From an uncultured Clostridia bacterium (lineage in GTDB: Bacteria; Bacillota; Clostridia; Oscillospirales; Oscillospiraceae): 64,000 bases of DNA. The number at the start of each line of letters is the position of its first letter. Position 1 is the stretch's first letter. Both the position numbers and the translations under genes were made by a program. The DNA lies in contig CAMCRV010000002.1 in assembly GCA_945877365.1 (NCBI GenBank), forward strand, positions 1 through 64,000. Direction: 5' to 3'. Positions 14,802 through 22,006 of this stretch are shown here, one piece after another. The notes beneath the pieces are model-generated. The model worked only from the letters and a program-made list of their open reading frames with translations, had not been told where the DNA came from and searched no databases.

Positions 14802-16656
14802 GAGAATCACCTCCGGACTTGGTCAGGGCATACAGGATGATGCCGTTGGAAATCAAAATACGCAGGGTCTCGGAAATGGTGGAACCGGGAACCAGCACAT
14901 TTGCAACAGGCATACCCAGCGTCAGAACACCCTGGAACAGGAAAGTACCGATGAGAACATGGCTGATTTTGCAGCGGGTGGTAGAGGCACCGCCGATGAG
15001 GATGGCGGAAGCGGCCACGAAGGCCATCTGCCGGGGAGCGGTGTACAGCTGCATAAAGCCATAGCTCTGGGAGTAAACCAGAATACTGACGGCGCCCAGA
15101 ACCGTGGAGAACACGGTGCCCACAATGCGCATCTTGTCTACATCGATGCCGGAAGCCTGCGCAAACCGGGGGTTATTGCCCACGGCCTGCATGGCAATGC
15201 CGGTCTTGCTCCGGGAGAACAGCCACACGATGCCGCAGCACAGTGCCACGAACAGCAGCAGACCCGTGGGAACCTCAAAGCCGCCGATCTTGAAGGCCAG
15301 GAAGTTATTGAGGATGTGCTTGAAGTTGGTGGAATCCAGACCGATGGTGTTCCGAAGACCGGTGCCCAGAGGCCAGCGCAGCTTCAGAGACTGGAAGGGG
15401 AGAACCAGCCATGCAATACACATCAGAGAGACGATGGAGAAGCCCACATAGGTGGTGACGGACATTTCCTCACCCTTCAGGCGGTTCAGCATCAGCGCGT
15501 ACAGATAACCACACACGGCAGCAATGACACTGCCCACCACAATGGCGAACAGGAAGCCGCCCCAGCCGGGGATACCCAGCTCGATGGTCAGCAGGCCGCC
15601 GATGAGACCGGCCACCAGACCGATGGGAAGACCCAGGTTCAGGCTGATGCCGCACTGGATGCCGGGAACCATGGCCAGAACCATGACGGCGTTCATGCCC
15701 ATACGCACAACGGTATTGCTCAGCAGCGTGGACAGGGACAGATCGTACCACAGGGTCATGAAGCACAGCAGGATGAAGAACACACCGATGATAACACGGG
15801 GAATACCCAGCTTGGCGACCAGCACTTCGTAGAACACTGTCAGTGCTGCCACAACCAGAAGAGCCAGAGCGGTGTAGATCAGATCATCGGAGTGGCGGAT
15901 GAGATAGCCGCCTGAAGAGGACTTTGTACCCAACTGCTCCAGATATCGGTCGTACTGGGTATCGAAGCTGTCACCGGGCTGATAGACGATGGCGTCAATG
16001 GTTTCCTGCAAAGATGCTAGAGCCTCGTCATCCAGAACGGGATAAATCACCTTCAGGGCTTCGCCCATGCCGATGTAGGCACCATCCACAACGGCCTCGG
16101 CATCCAGCATTTCCTGGGTGGGAACAAAGCCGCTCATGTCCACCTCAACGGTTTCCTCCTCGGGGACATCCTTACCGGCGGCCAGCAGGGCTTCCCGCTC
16201 GGCCTCCATCTTGGCCTTGGCTTCCTCATAGTGGGCGTCGATATAGGCCTGCTTTGCGGCCTCCTCCAGCGCACCGTGGGCAGCCAGAGCAGCGGTGTAA
16301 TTGTCAATAGCAGTCAGAAGCTCGGGGGTAGCCACCACGCCCTGAGAGAACTCGGCGTTTTCATACTTTGCCCGGGTGTCCTCTTCGGCCTTCTTGACGG
16401 CATCCCGGATAGCGGACATTCCGCCGCCTTCAGCCTTGGCCTTGGCCTGAGCCTCTTTCTTGGCAATGTTCACATAGCTCTCCACCACACCGTCGCCGGT
16501 GGCGTTGAGCAGGGTACGCACACGAAGATCCCCAAGAATAGCATCGCCGGAGGCGTTGTTCTTTTTGGGAAGATTCACAGCGCCAAGCACCAGAAGCACA
16601 ACACAGGCAAGGCACAGCACGGCAGCAATGATTCGTCTGGTTTTATTCGTCGTCAT
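14794..16656 (-). CDS. ABC transporter permease with large N-terminal extracytoplasmic domain
   Basis: A 620-residue permease, about 250 residues longer than usual for the family. A first helix (residues about 9-27, AAVLCLACVVLLVLGAVNL) is followed by roughly 200 hydrophilic, Ala/Glu/Lys-rich residues likely to form helices or coiled coil (QAKAKAEGGGMSAIRDAVKK and EAKAKMEAEREALLAAGKD). From about residue 255 the normal permease core follows, with GNNPRFAQASGIDVDKMRIV near the end. The extra domain faces outward and could contact the DUF3798 lipoprotein or the cell wall; this is inference. It starts 5 bp after the ATPase gene. Confidence 0.88.
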   Translation of the reverse strand: MTTNKTRRIIAAVLCLACVVLLVLGAVNLPKKNNASGDAILGDLRVRTLLNATGDGVVESYVNIAKKEAQAKAKAEGGGMSAIRDAVKKAEEDTRAKYENAEFSQGVVATPELLTAIDNYTAALAAHGALEEAAKQAYIDAHYEEAKAKMEAEREALLAAGKDVPEEETVEVDMSGFVPTQEMLDAEAVVDGAYIGMGEALKVIYPVLDDEALASLQETIDAIVYQPGDSFDTQYDRYLEQLGTKSSSGGYLIRHSDDLIYTALALLVVAALTVFYEVLVAKLGIPRVIIGVFFILLCFMTLWYDLSLSTLLSNTVVRMGMNAVMVLAMVPGIQCGISLNLGLPIGLVAGLIGGLLTIELGIPGWGGFLFAIVVGSVIAAVCGYLYALMLNRLKGEEMSVTTYVGFSIVSLMCIAWLVLPFQSLKLRWPLGTGLRNTIGLDSTNFKHILNNFLAFKIGGFEVPTGLLLFVALCCGIVWLFSRSKTGIAMQAVGNNPRFAQASGIDVDKMRIVGTVFSTVLGAVSILVYSQSYGFMQLYTAPRQMAFVAASAILIGGASTTRCKISHVLIGTFLFQGVLTLGMPVANVLVPGSTISETLRILISNGIILYALTKSGGDSRA

Positions 16657-16661
16657 ACTGC

Positions 16662-18263
16662 TTAACCTTCTTTCTTGTTGTGGTCGGAGGGCTTGATGCC
16701 GGACATGGCAAGACCAAAGTCCGCATCAGAAGCACTGGGGGCAAGGATGTCCACCAGCTTTCCTTCAGAAACAATGGCAATTCTGTCGGAGATACTGCGC
16801 AGCTCCTGCAGCTCGGAGGAAACAATGACAATGGTCATGCCCTGCTCCCGGTTCAGCTTTACCAGAGTCTCCAGCACCAGCTTTTTTGCGCCGATATCGA
16901 TGCCGCGGGTGGGCTCAGAGACAAACAGGAACCGGGGGGACATACACAGGGCCCGGGCGATACAGACCTTCTGCTGATTGCCGCCGGACAGAGTGCCGGA
17001 AGCCTGAGTAGGACCGGTGCAGCGGATATCCAGCTCCTGAATCATTTCTTCTGCGGTTTTGCGGATCTGACTGCTGTTCTTCAGGGTAAAGGGGCCGATC
17101 TTGTTCAGATAGTTTCCCTTCACCTGCATGGCATTGAACACGATATTATCTTCAATGGACTGATCCAGCAGCAGACCCACAGCTTTCCGGTCTTCGGAGA
17201 CCATGGCAATACCGGCGTTCAGTGCCTCCTTGGTATCGCCTGCCTTCAGCGGCTGCCCGAACAGCTCCACAGAGCCTTCCATATCATATAGGCCGAGGAC
17301 ACCGTTGGGAATACCCAGCTTGCCCTGACCGGCCAGGCCGCCAATGCCCAGAATCTCGCCCTCGTAGATGTCCATGGTAATTCCACGAACCTGTTCGCCG
17401 GGCATGTTCACCTTCAGATCCTGCAGGTGCATGGCAACGGTATCAAAATGTGCAGACCGGGGTTCGGCGTGAACCACGGACTCACCCTTTCTGCCGATCA
17501 TCAGTTCTGCCAGCTCCACGATGGAGGTATCCTTGGCAGACCGAGTAGCGGCCAGCTTGCCGTCCCGGAGAATGGTGATGCTGTTGGATGCGGCCATAAC
17601 CTCATCCAGACGGTGGGTGATAAAGATGATTGCAATGCCGCTTTCCGCAATGGACTTCATGACGGAGATCAGCTGAGTAGCTTCAGACTCGGTCAGAACT
17701 GCGGTAGGCTCGTCAAAAACCAGCAGCTTCATACCGGTTTTGTCAATTTCCCGGGCGATTTCCACGAACTGCATATAGCCAACGGGGAGACCCTTAACCA
17801 AAGTGTCCTCGCTGATGCTCATGCCGACGCTGTCCAGTGCCTTCCGGGAGTCGGCGGACATACTGGGCATATCCAGTGTCTCCAGATTCTTGCCCAGAAT
17901 GCGGCTGACGGGATTTGCCTTGGTGATTTCACGGTTCAGCTTGATGTTCTCTGTAATTGTAAAGCCGGGCAGCAGCATAAACTCCTGGTGAACCATGCCG
18001 ATGCCCTTGGTCATGGCGTCCTGAGGGGAGGCGATGTTCACTTTGCTGCCGTTTATGAAGACTTCACCCTCAAAGCCGCCGGTGCTGTGAATCACGGGCA
18101 TACCGAACAGGGTGTTCATCAGGGTGGATTTGCCTGCGCCGTTTTCGCCGAGCAGGGCATGAATCTCACCGGGCTTCACTGCAAGAGAAACATCACTCAG
18201 AACTGTATTGTTGCCATACCGCTTGGTAATGTGTTTCATTTCCAGCACATATTCGCTCTGCAT
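16662..18263 (-). CDS. ABC transporter ATP-binding protein with two ATPase domains
   Basis: A 533-residue tandem ATPase of the sugar/nucleoside (RbsA/MglA) type. Domain 1 has a canonical Walker A (GENGAGKST) and Walker B (LLVFDEPTAVL) but a degenerate signature (LPVGYMQ instead of LSGGQ). Domain 2 has a weak Walker A (GLAGQGKLG), an intact signature (LSGGNQQKV) and a Walker B in which the usual Asp is Ser (FLFVSEPTRGID). Asymmetric sites are normal for this family, though the Ser is less usual. It is transcribed after the DUF3798 lipoprotein gene and before two permease genes. Confidence 0.93.
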   Translation of the reverse strand: MQSEYVLEMKHITKRYGNNTVLSDVSLAVKPGEIHALLGENGAGKSTLMNTLFGMPVIHSTGGFEGEVFINGSKVNIASPQDAMTKGIGMVHQEFMLLPGFTITENIKLNREITKANPVSRILGKNLETLDMPSMSADSRKALDSVGMSISEDTLVKGLPVGYMQFVEIAREIDKTGMKLLVFDEPTAVLTESEATQLISVMKSIAESGIAIIFITHRLDEVMAASNSITILRDGKLAATRSAKDTSIVELAELMIGRKGESVVHAEPRSAHFDTVAMHLQDLKVNMPGEQVRGITMDIYEGEILGIGGLAGQGKLGIPNGVLGLYDMEGSVELFGQPLKAGDTKEALNAGIAMVSEDRKAVGLLLDQSIEDNIVFNAMQVKGNYLNKIGPFTLKNSSQIRKTAEEMIQELDIRCTGPTQASGTLSGGNQQKVCIARALCMSPRFLFVSEPTRGIDIGAKKLVLETLVKLNREQGMTIVIVSSELQELRSISDRIAIVSEGKLVDILAPSASDADFGLAMSGIKPSDHNKKEG

Positions 18264-18291
18264 TCCTTGTGTTCCTCCTTTTATAACTGGT

Positions 18292-18327
18292 AAGCGGGTC
18301 CGCCCGAAAAATCGGGTGGACCCGTTT
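18292..18327 (-). terminator. Attenuating hairpin after the DUF3798 gene
   Basis: A long stem (about 16 bp with one mismatch; AAACGGGTCCACCCGA against TCGGGCGGACCCGCTT) lies between the lipoprotein and ATPase genes. It probably gives higher lipoprotein expression, as in the other transporter of this window. Confidence 0.7.
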
Positions 18328-18411
18328 ACGGATATTGTTTTTGCCTCAAATCACCGGTTCATCTCAACGGGACTTGTAAGAGAACCCTCTTGGGATCGAG
18401 GAATCCAGCTA

Positions 18412-19635
18412 TTAGCCCAGATAGTCGTTGAAGTCGACAGGAGCCAGCAGGATGGTGTAGTAGTTGTCGAAGGTGGTGCCTTCGCTGTTGGTGAAGTTGG
18501 CGATCTTGGCACCTTCAACCTTGGCATTCAGCATTTCGGCCAGCTTGGCAGAGTCGTTTCTCTCGGTGATGGTGCCCTCAGCGTAGGCCTTGGCGTACTC
18601 AACACCCACCTCGATGATGGTCATAGCAACGGGGGAAGCCCAGGTGGAGAAGCGGCCGACAGCGCCATGCTCATTCAGCTTGGCAGCGATCTGCTTCAGA
18701 GCCTCGGTGTCGTCACCGCCCAGCTCCAGCTCGAGACCCAGAGTAGCGGGGAAGGCATGGTAGGGGCTGGGGCAGCAGGGCTGGGGATAGTAAGCGTTGG
18801 GCTCATCCAGGCAGGCAGCCTGCAGAGAGGGCTGCATACCACAGTTGGTGGTGAAGAAGGCAACCTTCTTGCCCTCATACTTGGCCAGCTGCTGGGGGAC
18901 ATCCTCCAGAATGAACTGCTGGGAAGCGGACAGGCCAGCCTCAGCGGTGGGGTCGGGAGCGGTGACATCAACCAGCTGGATGCCCAGAGCGTCAGCGTTC
19001 TCCTGCAGCAGGTTGTGACGGCCAACGATCAGCTCCATAGCCATGTGACGGGGGAAGGAGTAGTGGATGAACACATCAATGCCCCACTTTGCGCAGGTCT
19101 CCATGATGGTGTCGCCCTGAGCGACTTCGTCAGCGTACATGACAATGTCAGCAGCGGCGGAGATAACGGCGGGATCTTCCTGAGGAGTGCCGGCGATCAG
19201 CAGGATGTCGTCGCGGCCCATCTCACGAACCTTGTCGAAGCCAGCCTTTGCGCCGGGAACAGCCTGGCACATGACAATGGCCTTAACATCGGGGTCGGAA
19301 GCGAAGGAGACGATCTGGGAAACGGTGGTCTCCATCTCGGACATGAAGTTGTCGGGGTAGGTAGCAGTGACAATGTGCTCGGGGCCGTAGGTGGCCAGAG
19401 CCTTCTCAGCAGCGCGGAACTCCTCCTCGCCCTGAGAGACGGTGCCGGTCAGAATGGCGACCTTCCAGTTGTCGGAGCCGGCGGCCTCAGCAACAGCGGC
19501 AGCGGTGCTCTCAACGGGGGCAGCAGCGGGAGCCTCGGTGGCGGCGGGTGCAGCGGGAGCCTCAGTCTTGGCGCCGCAGCCGAACAGGCCCAGAGCCAGA
19601 GCGAGGACCAGCAGCAAGCTAATCATCTTTTTCAT
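18412..19635 (-). CDS. DUF3798 domain lipoprotein, presumed ABC substrate-binding protein
   Basis: A 407-residue exported lipoprotein. The signal peptide ends in the lipobox LGLFGCG (cysteine near residue 20), then an Ala/Pro/Glu linker runs to about residue 52. The mature part begins NWKVAILTGTVSQGEEEFR, as in periplasmic-binding folds, and contains a Cys/Pro-rich segment YYPQPCCPSPYHAFPATLG. I assign it to the DUF3798 family, whose ligand is not established. It heads an operon with the ATPase and two permeases, so a binding-protein role is the natural reading. It has its own promoter and a strong AAGGAGG site. Confidence 0.82.
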   Translation of the reverse strand: MKKMISLLLVLALALGLFGCGAKTEAPAAPAATEAPAAAPVESTAAAVAEAAGSDNWKVAILTGTVSQGEEEFRAAEKALATYGPEHIVTATYPDNFMSEMETTVSQIVSFASDPDVKAIVMCQAVPGAKAGFDKVREMGRDDILLIAGTPQEDPAVISAAADIVMYADEVAQGDTIMETCAKWGIDVFIHYSFPRHMAMELIVGRHNLLQENADALGIQLVDVTAPDPTAEAGLSASQQFILEDVPQQLAKYEGKKVAFFTTNCGMQPSLQAACLDEPNAYYPQPCCPSPYHAFPATLGLELELGGDDTEALKQIAAKLNEHGAVGRFSTWASPVAMTIIEVGVEYAKAYAEGTITERNDSAKLAEMLNAKVEGAKIANFTNSEGTTFDNYYTILLAPVDFNDYLG

Positions 19636-19700
19636 AATTCAAACCTCCTTGATTGTCTCCACGATAAAAACAGATATCCCTATCGGAAGAACTTGGTGGT

Positions 19701-19729
19701 ATTGTAACACATAATTCATAAAAAAGCAA
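19701..19729 (-). promoter_or_regulatory. Promoter of the DUF3798 ABC operon
   Basis: TTGCTT (19729-19724) and TACAAT (19706-19701) with 17-bp spacing on the minus strand, in AT-rich DNA. Confidence 0.7.
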
Positions 19730-19735
19730 ACATTT

Positions 19736-20232
19736 TTCAAAAAATTTTTGACTTTGTAGTATTATCCAAAAACAGAATCGATATTCCGGTAAAAACATAG
19801 ATTGTAATGACAAAGGGGACTGCAGTCTTATGGATTTCCGGGAAAAGGGATTGAACCCGTGGGAATCAAAAGCTAAAAAAACGGAACTTTATAAAGATAA
19901 TTTGATTTTCTGGGGGAAAAAGAAGATATAACGGCAATATTGATAGTAAAAAATGTATATATTACGATTATAATGAAATTGAACACAGACGCGTCTTTCA
20001 TTTTTGCAGGAGAATATGCCGTCTAATGACGGATATCTGCCATTTTTTGAAATACGGAAAATGATATTATCCAATTGAGAGAACGGTGTTCTTTTGCTTG
20101 CTCCGGATGCCCACAGGCGATGCATAAACAATGTCCACGCACCGGAGACATATCAGCATAACATGGCGTATTAAAACAGAGGCATCTGATATCTAACAAG
20201 TTGACCTGCTTACGACAGGGACCGATGAGATT
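19736..20232. other. AT-rich intergenic region without a recognised gene
   Basis: About 500 bp upstream of the DUF3798 promoter. No open frame has both a ribosome binding site and recognisable protein content. The right-hand part leads directly into the tandem array. Confidence 0.6.
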
Positions 20233-20760
20233 GTCGAACACCAAATGGTGTTGGAACTTTTGTGGTGGGGGAGGACGGATTCGGTGCTGTCTCTCCCGAT
20301 GGGAGAGACATAATGTGTCATGCCCGTCCAGCCGGGCATGAGCCATCGTCCACCGGACGATGGCAATTTCTGGTTCGAATCCGTCCTTAAATACAAAAAT
20401 TCCAACACCAAACGGTGTTGGAATCTTTGTGGTGGGGGAGGACGGATTCGGTGCTGTCTCTCCCGATGGGAGAGACATAATGTGTCATGCCCGTCCAGCC
20501 GGGCATGAGCCATCGTCCACCGGACGATGGCAATTTCTGGTTCGAATCCGTCCTTAAATACAAAAATTCCAACACCAAACGGTGTTGGAATCTTTGTGGT
20601 GGGGGAGGACGGATTCGGTGCTGTCTCTCCCGATGGGAGAGACATAATGTGTCATGCCCGTCCAGCCGGGCATGAGCCATCGTCCACCGGACGATGGCAA
20701 TATATGGTTCGAATCCGTCCTTAAATACAAAAATTCCAACACCAAATGGTGTTGGAACTT
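20233..20760 (-). repeat. Tandem array of 167-bp cloverleaf units behind tRNA-Tyr
   Basis: Three almost identical units of exactly 167 bp (hairpins starting at 20233, 20400 and 20567) plus a fourth terminator hairpin at 20734. Each unit holds a terminator hairpin (TTCCAACACC with complement), a copy of the last 21 nt of tRNA-Tyr including CCA, and a 114-nt cloverleaf: an 11-bp outer stem (GGACGGATTCG / CGAATCCGTCC) enclosing three hairpins. In the third unit these are 20623-20643, 20653-20674 and 20677-20697, with outer arms 20607-20617 and 20710-20720. The left-most terminator copy is partly decayed. Copies differ only at a few bases. It codes for no convincing protein. Confidence 0.93.
20734..20757 (-). 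terminator. Terminator of the tRNA-Thr/tRNA-Tyr transcript
   Basis: Perfect stem TTCCAACACCA / TGGTGTTGGAA, followed on the minus strand by TTTTTGTATTT. It lies 6 nt after the CCA end of tRNA-Tyr. The same hairpin recurs in each tandem unit. Confidence 0.88.
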
Positions 20761-20763
20761 TTG

Positions 20764-20848
20764 TGGTGGGGGAGGACGGATTCGAACCATCGAAGCGAAA
20801 CGCAGCAGATTTACAGTCTGTCCCCTTTGGCCACTCGGGAACTCCCCC
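20764..20848 (-). tRNA. tRNA-Tyr (anticodon GTA)
   Basis: An 85-nt class II tRNA with encoded CCA. The acceptor stem is GGGGGAG / CTCCCCC, the anticodon loop reads ACTGTAAAT, a long variable arm (TGCGTTTCGCTTCGA region) is present as expected for Tyr, and the T arm is GATGG-TTCGAAT-CCGTC. It is the second gene of a two-tRNA transcript. Confidence 0.96.
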
Positions 20849-20877
20849 ATATACATTTTTCTGTTACAGGCTCTGCT

Positions 20878-20953
20878 TGGAGCCGGTAGACGGACTTGAA
20901 CCCCCGACCTACTGATTACAAATCAGTTGCTCTACCGACTGAGCTATACCGGC
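20878..20953 (-). tRNA. tRNA-Thr (anticodon TGT)
   Basis: A 76-nt tRNA with encoded CCA. The acceptor stem is GCCGGTA / TACCGGC, the D arm carries AGCTCAGTCGGTAGAGC, the anticodon loop reads ATTTGTAAT and the T loop GTTCAAGTC. It is upstream of tRNA-Tyr with a 29-bp gap. Confidence 0.96.
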
Positions 20954-20973
20954 GGCTCAAACAGAACACACTT

Positions 20974-21001
20974 ATTATAGCATGACAACGGCATTTGTCA
21001 A
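20974..21001 (-). promoter_or_regulatory. Promoter of the tRNA-Thr/tRNA-Tyr unit
   Basis: Perfect TTGACA (21001-20996) and TATAAT (20979-20974) with a 16-bp spacer on the minus strand, about 20 bp before tRNA-Thr. Confidence 0.88.
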
Positions 21002-21075
21002 GCGTTAATTTCAAAAAACAGAGATAAATTTTGAAAACAGGATATTATATTATAAAAACCACGGATTATGCAGGA

Positions 21076-21101
21076 AATCCCCGGGCTTTAGCCCGGGGAT
21101 T
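21076..21101 (-). terminator. Hairpin after the secreted-protein gene
   Basis: An 11-bp perfect stem (AATCCCCGGGC and complement) with a 4-nt loop, 6 bp after the stop codon. The following T tract is poor, so termination may be partial. Confidence 0.6.
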
Positions 21102-21107
21102 GTGGAA

Positions 21108-21857
21108 TTAATATTTGATGAAATCGGCTTCAATTTCAACCTTGAAGGAGGGCATTTCAAACCAGTAGCTCTGTCCGGTGACTCTCTTGTGACGGGTCAG
21201 CTCGCTGCGGCTGCCATCGGGACGCACCTTGTAGAAGTGTACCTGACCCAGTCTGTAGCCGCTGGCAGGCTCAATTTCCACATTGATCTTATCCCGGTAG
21301 GGGGCAGTCTCCTCTTTGATGATGACTTTGCCGCCTTCGCTGTCCTTTACAGTGATGTCATAGTATACAATGACATCTCCGCAGACATCGCAGTAGCGAT
21401 CCCGGTCGCCGTCATAGTGCCAGTTGATGGCCACAAAATTCTCCTTGCAGACAGGGCAGTACTTCCAGTGGTTGGTGGCATCGCCATACCAGCCGTACAG
21501 CCTGTGGGCGTGGGGGGTATAGACAAGTGCATAGTAAGAGTTATATACTTTTATGGAGCTGGAGAACTTCAGCGCAGCGTCAGGATTTGTAATGGCTCCC
21601 AAATTTGCGATTCCCTGCAGATCGTATTTTTCTCCGTCCAGATGAATCAGGCTGTCGTAGTCACTGGTTTTGATGGTCGTGCCATTGGAAACTTCCACAG
21701 ACCCTAAAAACTGGTCAACATCGCTCAAAGACGGATTTCTTTTTGTTGTCGTCACGCCGGCCAAATAAGAGTCTGCAAAAGAAGCCAGAGGCAGAATGGA
21801 CAGAGCCATAATTACCACCAGCGCGAAGGCCAGAATCCGAACCATATTCTTTTTCAC
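21108..21857 (-). CDS. Secreted protein with Cys/His cluster and bacterial-repeat-like C-terminus
   Basis: A 249-residue exported protein of unknown function. GTG at 21857 is the start because AAGGAGG lies 7 nt before it; the ATG two codons earlier is too close. A signal peptide (residues 1-28, LALVVIMALSILPLASFAD region) is followed by an unassigned domain. Residues about 118-160 hold a histidine/cysteine cluster (HAHRLYGWYGDATNHWKYC, then CKENFVAINWHYD and CDVCGD) that could bind zinc. The last 75 residues look like the repeat domain often found in Clostridia surface proteins (GGKVIIKEETAPYRDKINVE). No anchor is present, so it is probably released. It stands alone. Confidence 0.75.
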   Translation of the reverse strand: MKKNMVRILAFALVVIMALSILPLASFADSYLAGVTTTKRNPSLSDVDQFLGSVEVSNGTTIKTSDYDSLIHLDGEKYDLQGIANLGAITNPDAALKFSSSIKVYNSYYALVYTPHAHRLYGWYGDATNHWKYCPVCKENFVAINWHYDGDRDRYCDVCGDVIVYYDITVKDSEGGKVIIKEETAPYRDKINVEIEPASGYRLGQVHFYKVRPDGSRSELTRHKRVTGQSYWFEMPSFKVEIEADFIKY

Positions 21858-22006
21858 AGTCATTCCTCCTTACGAAAATCAATCTGTATTCAGAGTGTAC
21901 TCCAAGACAATGAGAAAGTCAAGGGAAGATTGAAAGAAAGCAAAAAGTCTTTTTGTACAGTTCTGACAGACGGCAGCCCCGGCAGTGCACCGGGGCTGCA
22001 TGAAAA

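Noticed and set aside
20023-20151. A 42-codon Cys-rich minus-strand frame (RGHCLCIACGHPEQ) left of the array
   Set aside because: It looks slightly protein-like, but no ribosome binding site or promoter fits and I know no family; too weak to annotate.
20233-20760. CRISPR array
   Set aside because: Units are identical throughout, with no unique spacers and no cas genes nearby.
20023-20915. Many short open frames on both strands across the tandem array
   Set aside because: They recur with the 167-bp period, run through tRNA-Tyr sequence and terminators, and lack ribosome binding sites. They are reading-frame artefacts of the repeat.
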